Source: Triticum aestivum
Lineage: Eukaryota > Streptophyta > Magnoliopsida > Poales > Poaceae
Length of the DNA stretch: 64,000 nt
Assembly: GCF_018294505.1 (NCBI RefSeq)
Contig: NC_057796.1
Location: forward strand, 269,520,982 to 269,584,981
Direction: 5' to 3'
The position numbers and the translations under genes are program-made. The notes below the pieces were generated by a model. That model saw nothing but the letters and a program-made list of their open reading frames with translations, was not told the DNA's origin and did no database searches. Positions within the stretch are counted from its first letter, which is position 1. Every line of letters starts with the position of its first letter. Shown piece by piece: positions 10,573-21,967 of this stretch.

Positions 10573-13500
10573 AGTTGGTATCAGAGCCATCCCCGACTTA
10601 GGAGCCCCCTGCTTGATCGAATCGCTGGCGTTGTTGAGTCTAGAACAAAAATGTTTTGAGTCTTAGGATTATATATATCTGAGAGTAGGATTCTTTTTAC
10701 TCCTCAGTCCCTTCGTCGCCCTGGTGAGGCCTCCTAACGTAGAAGTTTTGACTCTTCTCTCCTCAAATTTCACTAAAAAAAATTTAGGATCACGCGGGTA
10801 TCTTGGAATCGTTCTGATGGTTTTGTGACGAGAACATTGTTCTTGGTGCCTCCTGACATTTAGGGGTTGTGGCAGTGTCCCGGGGAGTTGAGCTCCGAGG
10901 TGTTGTCGTCACAATTTTATCGTTGCAGTTCCGAAATACCTGAGTTTTGCCGACATCGAAAATCTCTTTTATGCAGTTGTTGGTGAGATCACCTCGACGC
11001 CACCCAGTACTGGGGCGGGAGTTCAGGAGTATTGCCATAACTCGTATAACGGATGCTTTTAGAAGGTTGAGTTAAATGATTTCCGAAGGTTTCTTGCTTA
11101 TGTGTTGAAGGATGGATACAGCTGGATCTAGGTATTGTTAGTTTGGGTGAGATATTTTGTGTCCCCTGTATCCCCAACACCTGATTGCATAACCAGAAAA
11201 ATTCGAGAGTTTATAAGTGGGAATTCAAGTAGCTCTTAGAATATCTTTCCAACAGATGCAGGATATGGGATTGGGTAAATCTCTGTCATATGTATTTGTT
11301 CCGGCTTATTTCCTAAGCCAATCCTTTGTTTTGTTTTGGTTCGTGGTATTCGAGTTGCTTCGAAGTCAAGTGTTGATTCCATACCTTTCCTAAGCGGTGT
11401 TCTCATACTTCTATGTGAATACCAATCCTTCTTGATCGTCGAGATTGTCATGCCAATTCTTTTCCAACCAACGTGCTTTTTTTCAAGTGGATCCAATCAT
11501 TTCAACATTCGCGAGATCAATTCTCAGTTCTTTGCAACAGTGTTTGCTTCATCTGTCCCAAGTTGTCTTTGTTTTCCCTGCGCCTCCCACCCTTTTTCTT
11601 CAAGGACTCAGAATTCTTAATCAAGTATCCATCTTATAGATGGGAAGTCTCTCCATTCTTTTCTGTCAATGTACTTATCCGGTGATTCTCAGGAAGATAC
11701 TAACGGAGCCTTAACTTCATCATTATTCTTCATCTCTTTTCTTCTCCGGTGGATTCAATTCAAGCTGTGTCGATCATATCTTTTCCTCGTTTCAAATGTT
11801 TTTCTCGTACCGGTGCACCTCTTAATCATCCACTTCTCGCTATTCAATTGTTCCGGAGTGCTGAAGATATCTCTGAAGATTCGTGTTTCCACTCCGCATC
11901 AATTCTAACTATTTCGAGGTTGTTACCTCATTCAAGGCACTTAATTCAACCGGTGCAGCCTCTCTTAAAAATCATTCCAACGGTGTTTCTTTTGAGTGGG
12001 CCCTAACCCACAGGTCTTTTTCCAGGATCTTACCTGACTCTTCTAATTTATCCGGAGCGATTCTCAAATTCTTTCGAAGTTTGACGTAAGAATGAATTTT
12101 CATCAGTCAGATGTCTTTTTCCAAGATCTTCCAAATTCTTTTCATTGTTGGTTCAACCTTTCTTATTTTCATCCCGGAGTATCTCAACAATTCATGGTGG
12201 TGTTTCTCGTCGTCATTCTCAGATTTTGAAGACCGAAGAGGAGTTCCTCTTAAATCCTTACCCGTTCTTCCAAAGATTCATGGTTCTAGCTTCATGCCAT
12301 CCTCTCACAATTGTTTTCGACCGTGAGAATTCTTTTCACCCATCTAGAGCAATTCAGGAGTCTTTTCATTTTGATTCTCTGGAGCCCATCAGATCAGAAT
12401 TATTCATTCTCAGCTTTCAGATATCCTCTAATCAGTTCATGATCTCTTCATTCTCATGTATCTTAATCTCTCAAGTATCTTCGTTCGTTTTCTAATTCTT
12501 CCCGGTTTCTTTATCTTTTCTTCATTCATTTTAAATTCTTACGGTGGTTCATTCAAGAATTCTCTTCCGTTGTTATCGTATCAATTCATTCGTTCTTTCC
12601 AAATTCTCTTCCGTTGTTACCGGTGGTTCGTTGAAGACCTTCCCAAGTTTGCACCATATCTATCTTAATACTTTCTACGAGAATAAGTGGCATGCCAAAT
12701 CCATTGTGGGTCATCAATTTAATTGATGATTATTCTTGTTTCATCGGGTAAATTCAATTCCTTATTCTGGAGGGTCATCAAAATTCTTGATTTCATTTGT
12801 TCATCTTTCTTTCCGGAGTTCCGAGTTTTCTCGGTTATATCATTTCAAAGCTTCATCTTATCACTGCAAGGCTTCACCTTGTGTTTTCAACTTCTCTTTC
12901 TTTCTATCATCCTTTTATTACCGGAGTTCTTCATGGAGGCTCTACATGATGGTTCGTCAAGGATTCTTTTCATTCTTCAATTGCTCTTCAAGATTTCATT
13001 CTCGAAGTGTTCTCAAGATCCTTGTTGGAAGAGCTCAATATTCTTCTTCCTGCATTCCAAAGTGCAATTCGTTCTACCTTATCATTTGAGGTGGTGTTAT
13101 GTCATTCTTGACAAGTTGAGTTCGCGTTTCATGGTTCACATGTTGTCAAGAAGGAGATATTTTAAATCCACCAATCTCTTCGTTGGATTTATCTTGTGTC
13201 ATGTTTCACCTAAAGCCTTCCCTAAGGAATGTTGCTATTATGGTGCTTATCAATGATCCAAGTTTTCTCCTATCCTCTTGGTGAAAGAAGTTTTTCATCG
13301 CCTTGGTGCGTCACTCAAATCAATGACTTCCTTTAGTGGCCGTTTGTCACCTCATAATGTTGAGATGTTTCCATAAGTCCACTACAAGCTTATTCTTTTC
13401 GTTGTTGGTTTTCCAACAACTCCGTTCAATCCTTCTTTTTAAGGAGGCTTTTTAAATTCAATTGTGATAGAAGTTGTTGTTCTCCTCTCTGTTCTCTTGA

Positions 13501-14040
13501 TTCTACTCTTTCATTTGTCCCGAAGGTGTTGTGATGTTTTCTTCGACCCATCATCTCGTTTTGCCAAGATCATATTCTTTTCTTGCTTATCCATTTAACC
13601 GGACTGTTGTATGAAATCTTTCTTACCCCTTGTGCCATTTTTCAATAGTTCCGGAGGCACTGTGTTGTTGATTTCATCAAGTATCATCTCATCTTCTCAA
13701 GCTCATGTTAATTCCTTCCATTTTCAGTCAGAGTACTGTCCAAATTATATCATTCTTAATCCTACTCTATCTTGTTTTAACCGGAGTGGCTTCAAAATCT
13801 ATCTTGTCCCTTAACCTCTTGGTTCTCGTCGTATTCCATGTTCCTCTTATGTAATGGAGTGTTCTCAACTTCATTCATCTCCGCCGTATTCTTTCCTTGA
13901 AATTGGTTAACCTCTCAAGGTTCGTGGTTTCACTCTTTTGTCAAGAAGCAACTTAGTTTTACCTCTTCTCTTCCTCTTCCGTTTCCCTGCGGTGTCATTC
14001 CTAGATCTCGGGACGAGATCCTCTTGTAGTGGTGGTGTCT
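10573..14040 (+). other. internal domain of LARD copy 1, non-coding
   Basis: The 3468-bp domain begins three bases before the primer site and is strongly T/C-rich on the + strand. Short motifs such as CCGGAG and CCGGTG recur through it, for example near 11746, 11812, 11851, 12048 and 12822. No gag, protease, RT or integrase motif is present; open frames are short and reflect the pyrimidine bias. LARD internal domains are reported to conserve RNA structure and not protein, which fits. Confidence 0.85.
10576..10588 (+). other. primer-binding site of LARD copy 1 (initiator tRNA-Met type)
   Basis: TGGTATCAGAGCC, three nucleotides after the 5' LTR end, is complementary to the 3' end of plant initiator tRNA-Met. 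It fixes the + orientation of the element. Confidence 0.9.
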
Positions 14041-17000
14041 TGTAACACCCCAGATGTAAAACCTTCCTTATTTTGACAACGTATCAATTTTGGTCTTCAT
14101 CCAATTCCTTGGGTCTATCATGGTTGGATTCTTTTGGCTGTCTTTGTGTTGTTATTTGTTGCATTGCTATGCCATTTCCTTTTATGTATTGCTTTTTTCA
14201 TCCATGTTTGCATTGTGATCATTTCAAGTGTTGCAATTGTGCTTCTTGTAATGTTGCATTTCATCATGCTCATCATGTGCATTGCGTTTTTCATGCATGA
14301 TCACCCCTTGCATCACCCCTCCCCTCCTTCTCTTGCTTCTATTTGGCAAGTGCCATTTTTTACTCCTCCTTTAATGTTCATCTCTTCCTCACAATTCAAG
14401 CATCATGCCACTCACCTCTCTGCCAAGTTTCACCTAATTTGGAGTTGGTTTGGTTGGGATAAAAAAATGCTTCAAGTTGGAACCTAATTCAAACTTGGAA
14501 TATTTTTCTGCCTTTAAAATTTCCCAAATCAATGTTTTTTAAATACCACACAAATTAAGGACCTTGAGAATTTTGTCACATTTCTCAAAATCCTTTCAAA
14601 TCCCCCAGTGCTTTTCCTTTTGTTTTCTGTCTGGAGAAAAAAAAGGAAAAGGGAAGCAGCAGTCCAGCAGCGGCCACCTGAGCCTCGGCCTCCAGACCGG
14701 CCCAGCTAGCCCCGCACGCCAGGCACAGCACCAGCCCACCAGCGCAGCCCCCTTCGCTCGCCCTTCTGTGTGGTGATCCACGCTGGACACCCACGCTGGT
14801 CCCGCATGCAGTGACCTCTCCCCTACCTTTTTCTTCCTCCTCTCGCCACCTCCCCCTCACGGTAAACCTGCGAGCAGGGGCACATGGCCTCGGTGGCAAG
14901 CCACGGCGTCCGCGCCCCTTCTATAAGGCCCCAACCACGCCCTAGCATTTTCCCTTCATCTCCTCCCTCTCCTCCATGCCGCCGCCACGGGTAAGGGGAC
15001 ACACACGCGTCGCTTCCACAGCCGCCCACGCCATGGCCGGCTCGGTCACGACCTCACCGCCGTCCTAACCCTCCTCCGCGGCCTCCCGTCCTTCGTCCAA
15101 GCGATCGTGAACGCCGCCCTGGTTCTGTCCTGACGCCGATCCGCGGCCGAGAACTCCTTCCACGACGTCCCCTTCTTCCTCTGCATCTCGGACAGAAGAT
15201 CGCGCCAAATTCGTCGACCCGCTACCGACGCCTCCCTTCATCGCCGGCCACGTTTTCTCGTCCTACGGTAAGGAGGTATACCCGGCTTCCTCCCTTATCC
15301 TTCTCGATGCTGGATGATCCCCGTAGGAGATGCTAGGGTCGCGCCTCCGCCATGATCTCGATGCTCCGACGATCTCTGAATTTTTGCGTGTAGTTGAAGT
15401 ATTCTGTCTTGCGCGCTCTTGTTCTTGCACACGCACTCCATGCTACGCTCGCGTCTTTGCCAGTTTCCTCGCACGCACGCGCACCCGCATGTCTCACCCG
15501 CAATGCTGCATTCTTGCTCGCCATCGCCTCAGTTCGGCAGCGCCGAGACGGCCCGAGTCAAGCACTAGCTCGTCCTCGGGCTCCCGCAACCGCAGCTTTG
15601 CACACGTATGCTCGAACTCGAGCACAACCCCATCCCTGCCCCGCGTCGCCTGTCGCCATACCTACGCCCGCACCCTGACTGCGCGCCCGCGCTCAAACGC
15701 AAGGACCCGCCGCCTCGCCGCGTTTCCCTTCCCTGCCGCTGCGCGCGACCACATGCCCGAGCCGAGTCGAGCTCGAACTTGAGCGCCCCGCCACTCCTAG
15801 CCTTCCCGTGCCCTTGGATCAGCACTGCTGCTCCTTCCCGCACGCCCGCTGCCGCATACGGAGTCCTGCCGTGCCGCCATTGCTCGCCGGCGATGATGCC
15901 ATCTCCTCTGTTTCCGTACAAGAAGCCAAGCCAGGGCACCTAACTGGTTTAGAGCAGCTCGGCCGCACCCTTATCCAAACCACCCGATCCTAGCACAGTG
16001 GTTGAAACCTCTCCCACGTACCTTATAGACCCAGGTTCGAATCCCCATCGGGCCAGTTGTGAAGTGCCCAATTTTTACCATTTTGGCCACTATGACAGTG
16101 GGACCCCACTCGTCATTCTCTCTGTCCACACACACCCCTCTCCACACCCACACTCCTGCCACCTCAGCACCACGGGCCCTCTCGTCACTGAGAGTGGTTG
16201 GCCCAGCCCGTTTTCCATGTTGTTTTAATTTCTTTTGCATATTTACAAGGAATGCCATCATCTCGCATTGCTCATATTTAAATAATCGTGCATCGGATTA
16301 AAATGTTTTATATATGTAAAATGCTTAGAATTTCATCTAGGGTCAGAATATGCTGCTTCGTCCATGTTTAAAATGTTTAAAATGCTGTTTGTTTAAATTT
16401 GCTTAAATGCCATGTTAAAATGATTTATTTCATAACTAATTAACCGTAGCTTCGAATTAAATAATCTTTATATGTAAATGGGGTAGAAAAAATGCCTAGT
16501 TTAACATGGTGCACTTTATTTTGCTGGTTAACAACATTAAAATTGTGTTTAGGGCAGAACAGTAGCAAATTCGAAATATGCATATGCGGATTTTCCAGAA
16601 TTGTTGTTTGTTGTTTCGGCCTCATTTAAACTTGCCTAAATAGTTAGTTTATTTATGCTTCACCCTCTTGCCATGTTTAACAACATTTAATATTGATGAG
16701 TACCATAAACAAGAGCGATTTAAATGATTGAATGTTGTGTTTCATCAATATGCAACGAGTTGCATATTGAGCTCCACTTAATTTGTAGTTTTGTTTGTGC
16801 ATTTTGCTATGCCATGCCTCATTAAATCGGACATGCATCATACTTGATTGTGCATCATGCCATGTTTATGTGATGGTTGTTTACCATGTTATTTGCTTCT
16901 TTCCGATTTGCTTCTCTCGTTAGCTTCGGTTTCGCTCCGGAGTTGTGAGGATTCGTTCGACTATGTCTGTTTGTCTTCTTCATGGACTCCTTCTTCTTCC

Positions 17001-18629
17001 TTGCGGGATCTTAGGCAAGATGACCATACCCTCGAAATCACTTCTATCTTTGCTTGCTAGTTGTTCGCTCTATTGCTATGCCGCGCTACCTACCACTTGC
17101 TATATCATGCCTCCCATATGGCCATGTCAAGCCTCTAACCCACCTTTCCTAGCAAACCGTTGTTTGGCTAAGTTACCGCTTTTGCTCAGCCCTTCTTATA
17201 GCGTTTCTAGTTGCAGGTGAATTTGAAGATTGCTCCATGTTGGAACATGTTTATGTTGGGATATCACAATATCTCTTATTTAATTAATGCATTTATATAC
17301 TTGGTAAAGGGTGGAAGGCTCGGCCATATGCCTGGTGTTTTGTTCCACTCTTGCCGCCCTAGTTTCCGTCATACCGGTGTTATGTTCCTTGATTTTGCGT
17401 CCTTTATGCGGTTGGGTGATTTATGGGACCCCCTTGACAGTTCGCTTTGAATAAAAATCCTCCAGCAAGGCCCAACCTTGGTTTTACCATTTTCCTACCT
17501 AAGCCTTTTTCCCTTGGGTTTCCGGAGCCCGAGGGTCATCTTTATTTAACCCCCCCGAGCCAGTGCTCCTTCGTGTGTTGGTCCGAACCGAGTACACTGC
17601 GGGGCCACCTTGGGGAAACTTGAGGGCTGGTTTTACTCGTAGGATGTCTCATCCGGTGTGCCCTGACAACGAGATATGTGCAGCTCCTATCGGGATTTGT
17701 CGGCACATCGGGCGGCTTTGCTGATTTTGTTTTACCATTGTCGAAATGTCTTGTAAACCGGGATTCCGAGACTGATCGGGTCTTCCCGGGAGAAGGAATA
17801 TCCTTTGTTGACCGTGAGAGCTTATAATGGGCTAAGTTGGGACACCCCTGCAGGGTATTATCTTTCGAAAGCCATGCCCGCGGTTATGTGGCAGATGGGA
17901 ATTTGTTAATGTCCGGCTGTAGAGAACTTGACACTTGACTTAATTAAAATACATCAACCGTGTGTGTATCCGTGATGGTCTCTTTTCGGCGGAGTCCGGG
18001 AAGTGAACACGGTTTGGGTTATGTATGAACGCAAGTAGTTTCAGGATCACCTCTTGATCATTTCTAGCTTCTCGACCGTTCCGTTGCTTCTCTTCTCGCT
18101 CTTATTTGCGTATGTTAGCCACCATATTTTCTTAGTGCTTGCTGCAGCTCTACCTCATTACCCCATCCTACCTATAAGCTTAAATAGTCTTGATCTCGCG
18201 GGTGTGAGATTGCTTAGTCCTCGTGACTCACGGATACTTCCAAACAGTTGCAGGTGCCGACGATACCAGTGTAGGTGATGCTACTGAACTCAAATGGGAG
18301 TTCGACGAGGACCTTGGTCGTTACTTTGTTTCGTTTCCTGTTGATCAGTAGAGGAGCCAAGTTGGGACAATCGGGGATCTAGAAGTTGGGTTATCTTCTT
18401 TTCTTTTGGCTTTGACCGTAGTCGGTCTATGTGTGTACTCTGATTGATGTATGATTTATTTAAGTATTGTGTGAAGTGGCGATTGTAAGCCAACTCTCTT
18501 TATCCCATTCTTGTTCATTACATGGGATTGTGTGAAGATGACCCTTCTTGCGACAAAACCTACAATGCGGTTATGCCTCTAAGTCGTGCCTCGACATGTG
18601 GGAGATATAGCCGCATCGTGGGTGTTACA
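14041..18629 (+). repeat. 3' LTR of LARD copy 1 (4589 bp)
   Basis: This is the gap-free copy of the LTR, from TGTAACACCC to GGTGTTACA, followed by target duplication GCACA. TATA is at 14921-14927 and AATAAA at 17450-17455. Hydrophobic open frames such as 14134-14487 occur in both LTRs but follow from T-rich sequence and carry no family signature. Confidence 0.93.
15986..16055 (+). repeat. tRNA-like block, 3' LTR copy
   Basis: This is the same block as in the 5' LTR. The A-box-like part has one change (TAGCACAGTGG, 15991-16001), and the B box GGTTCGAATCC (16034-16044) is intact. Presence in both LTRs shows that it was already part of the LTR before this copy inserted. Confidence 0.45.
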
Positions 18630-20566
18630 GCACATTGATGGCGATTCATGCGCCAATCTTTCAGTTGTCGAGCGGTATGTGTATATATTGCTTCCTCCTC
18701 CGGTACTCTTTGCTCACCCTCTCTATTCTGGCAGCACAACATCTTTGAGCATAATGCTTAGGTAGGGTTCTCCATATTTCCCTGTATTGCTTTTCAGTTC
18801 ATGTATGATTCGTTACTGTAGGAAGATTTTATATTGTACTGATGTACTCTCGTACCAAAATTTGTTTGTCTAGGTGATGTTCATGCTAGCGGTGCTTGAT
18901 TGACTTTTGGAGCTTGGTCTCGACAAGTAACATCTTCTTGTGTTGTGTTCATGCTCCACTACTTCAAGTTCACTCAAGAATTCCATGCTCTTAATTATGC
19001 CTCTTTAAGATGGGCCATATCTTGGTGCAAAACCAATTGAACACCTTTTGCTATCACATTGTGATTGGAAAAGCAGTATTTCTGTTGAACAAATGTTGCT
19101 ACTCCGAGTGGAACATGATATCCTATAACAGTGTTCCTGTTGATAGGTTGAGTCATAGGTTCCTTCTTTTCCTAAGATTTGAGTGTTCTCTTGTTGCGTA
19201 TTATTGAAAAAAGATTCCATTTGTCCCTTTCGTTGCATTGGAGTTCACACGCTCTTTCCCCGTCACCGGTCATGCAAAACTGGCCTCTCCATGACGATAT
19301 CTATGGAACAAGTTACAGGTGAGGTTATATGTTCTCTCCATCATTGATTTGTCCTGGTTTACCTTATCAACATCATCACTTCTCCTTTCCTCATCTTTGC
19401 CCGTCTCCAGATCCAGACAACATACAGCTTGTCGTTGTGGTACTCCATCTTCAGACCGAGCCAGGTATAGCCAAGTATGCTCCTGCTCTTCCCACTCATT
19501 TCAAGTGAAAACCCAAGTTTTTTGTGCACAAAAATTGTGTCTACATATGGCTAAGGATTCAGCAAATCTGTACTGCAAATATTAACAGGGTGTGGTATCG
19601 CAGTACAAATGTTGTAGGGTGAGGTTGGTTTGTTGCTTAGCTAACTTGGTTTTAGTATATCCCATGCAGCTTTCATAGAAATTATTCTCATATGGATCAC
19701 CAGTCAACTTTAATTAGCTAAACTATGGATAATAGCTGTTACAACCACAATAGTTCCTTCATGTTAACAAGATATAAAAAGCTATATACTTTAATCATAC
19801 AAAACCATAGCAGTCGAGGTTTTTCTCTAAAGAAAAAAGATGATCAAGGTTTTACAATTTAAAAGGTGATGGCCTGATGTTACGGAAAATTGTAGGAACA
19901 AGCATGGAATTCCCCTTGAGGAATGTCGAATCCAATGATGTTAACTTTGTTTCTCTGGGCATGTGATCATTGGCAACCATCATGACACTTAGATATTTGG
20001 GCAGTCAATCCTAGCAATGACACACTTTACATGTTTGTTTATGTACTAATATTTTTGGGGTATCGTGGGTGGCATTGAAGTAAACTTCGCTACTGCTTGT
20101 GGTGTAGGTATTTCTTGATATTTCATAATCATGCTCCATAGGGCTAGATGAAAGAATGTATACTCATCTTGAGAGATTCCGGTGAGCCAATATACTACAA
20201 GGCGGAATCATCCATGCAAAAGGAGCTCATTATGTAGTCGATTAGGACTAGAAAATTTCCTCATGCAAAAACAATGAAATTGCACACATTCTTTATCTTG
20301 TTTAACTTCCAGGTATGGAGGTGAGCACACGAATTTTTCCTATGGGTTGTGTTGGCTTCCAATTTGCGTTTTTTCACCCGTTGTTGACAATACCCGTTTA
20401 TTGAGAGCTTGAAAACATCAGCTCATGTACTTTTCCATTTCACTCACCCAGTTCGTGCTTTCTTCCAACGAGGCTTTTGTACCAACAAATATCACATCGC
20501 ACTTGGTGAGCTCAGCCTTGCCATTTCGTTGAATGCAAACACAGATCTTAAATACCTCTAAGGGAT
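18630..20566. other. low-copy flanking DNA between LARD 1 and element A
   Basis: GCACA at 18630-18634 is the right target duplication of LARD 1. The rest is AT-rich without LTR features. A minus-strand stretch at about 19460-19361 is open and ends at a possible donor (GATAAG then GTAAAC), which hints at dispersed exons of an unrecognised minus-strand gene. Nothing else could be assigned. Confidence 0.4.
20418..20566 (-). pseudogene. possible isolated exon, product not recognised
   Basis: On the minus strand the frame reads GKAELTKCDVIFVGTKASLE followed by ESTNWVSEMEKYM and a stop at 20418. Codon use looks coding-like. A strong donor-like GTGAGT inside (after ESTNW) offers an alternative exon end. 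The upstream boundary coincides with the left end of element A, so any 5' exons would have been displaced by that insertion. I do not recognise the family, and the frame could be fortuitous. Confidence 0.3.
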
Positions 20567-21514
20567 GGCTAAAGAGAGGAGGAGGCTCGAGGGCACTGGT
20601 GGGCTCCAGAGGCGAGGTCGGCATGAGCGAGTGCGGGACGCAAGACATACCCAGGTTCGGGCCTCTCCAGAGAGATAACACCCCTAGTCCTACCGAGTGT
20701 GGTTTATATGTAACAGTACAGAGTTGCTCCTAGAGCTATATCGAGGAGGAAGGAGGGCAGGCCAAGGCTTAGGCTGCTCCCTCTCCTGGTGCGTGGCTAG
20801 ACTAGCTGGTCTGGTGTTGCTTGCTTGAGTGCGTGCGAGTTGCCCGTATGCATGAGGGCTCCTGGGGGGTTTTATATGTCAACCCCCCAGGGTTACAATG
20901 GTAATGTTACAAGGCCGTGGGGCTGGGTTGTCAGTGTCCGGGAAGCCGGTGCTAGGACCCGCCGGGTGTCAGGGTTCGCCGGGTTCTCCGGGCGCAGGCC
21001 CTGCATGCCTAGGGGCACTGTTTCCCGTCTTGTCGACCGTCAGGGAGTGCCCGGGTTGAGTCCGCTACAGTGGCGCTCCGTCAGGTCGCCGCTTGCTGGC
21101 GTCAGCAGTGACGACGGGTGCACTGCAGCCACACCGGCCCTGGTCAACGGGTAGGTGGGGCACTGTTGCCACGCCCCGGCTGACCAGAGGCATGGGCGGG
21201 GCACTGTTGCCTTGCTCACCCTGGAATGAGGACTCGTCCCATCGTACGGCCGGGATGGGACAGGAGCTGACCCGCGGCTGGGTTGAGGAACACGCCAAAG
21301 GGGGAGCTGGCTTGTTGGGGAAGTCTTGGTGTGCCGGGTTCGGCCGTCTTGTGCCAGCTGTTGGGGCCGGGTCGAGGAGTTCGGCCGGGTCAAGGGGCTT
21401 GGCCGGGTTGAGCAACCCGGCCAAGCGTGAGCCGGCTTGAGGGGCATTGTTGGCCGTGTTGTTTTTCAAAAGGATCCGGGTTCCATTGCCTGCCTGGGGT
21501 TCATCCCCCCGACA
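20567..21514 (-). repeat. 3' LTR of element A
   Basis: On the minus strand the LTR opens TGTCGGGGGGATGAACCCC at 21514, directly after a polypurine stretch (GCTTCGGGGACTAC). A TATA box, TATAAAA, is at 20876-20870. U3 contains several copies of a GGCCGGGT motif around 21340-21420. The far end near 20567 lacks a clear terminal CA and may be truncated. Confidence 0.65.
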
Positions 21515-21530
21515 GTAGTCCCCGAAGCTG
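21515..21530 (-). other. polypurine tract of element A
   Basis: Minus-strand CAGCTTCGGGGACTAC abuts the LTR start. It sets the direction of element A. Confidence 0.6.
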
Positions 21531-21960
21531 TGAAGGTCCGCCGTCTTCGGGTGGGAGGGCCTTCGCAATCCCACCCCCCCTGAGGAGGCGAATTTTGTGA
21601 CCGTCGGGTGTGGCAACACCCACTGTGTGCCAGCTTCCGGAAGCCGGATCGCGGCACCCCGGCAGGCGTGGGAAACCGAGGAGTCCGTCGAATCTTGAGG
21701 CAATCTTTTGGGCTTCGCGTGGGTGCCACGTGGTGTTTGGAAGCCGGAGGGGCCTGACAGGCCACGCGCGACAGGACAGGGCGACGCGCTGGGGCCCGCC
21801 GCCGCGCGCCCTCGGCTCACGCGTGTGGATTTATTGCGGCATCCGCAAGTCGGTTGCCATTCTCGAGGCAGTTATTGTGTGCGTACGTGCGCACTTATTG
21901 CAGGGAAGTGGGAGGGGCGAGCGCAAACGATCCCACTTCCCCACGTTTCAAACCGTGGCT

Positions 21961-21967
21961 TATAAAT
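21961..21967 (+). promoter_or_regulatory. TATA box of the antisense Transposase_28-type gene in element A
   Basis: GGCTTATAAATTGG lies 165 nt upstream of the ATG at 22126 and is followed by a C/T-rich leader. It points in the opposite direction to the host retrotransposon and so gives the antisense gene an independent start. Confidence 0.6.

Larger units (their letters stand above)
5881..18629 (+). mobile_element. complete LARD (Sukkula-type large retrotransposon derivative), copy 1
   Basis: Two very long LTRs (5881-10572 and 14041-18629) flank a 3.47-kb internal domain that codes for nothing recognisable. Both LTRs start TGTAAC and end GTTACA. The element is bracketed by a perfect 5-bp target duplication GCACA (5876-5880 and 18630-18634). 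A primer site TGGTATCAGAGCC, complementary to initiator tRNA-Met, lies 3 nt after the left LTR. LTRs of about 4.4 kb and a 3.5-kb non-coding centre are the defining features of LARDs described from Triticeae. The element must use reverse transcriptase and integrase supplied in trans. The first 480 bp of the two LTRs differ at only 3 positions by eye, so the insertion appears fairly recent. Confidence 0.93.
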
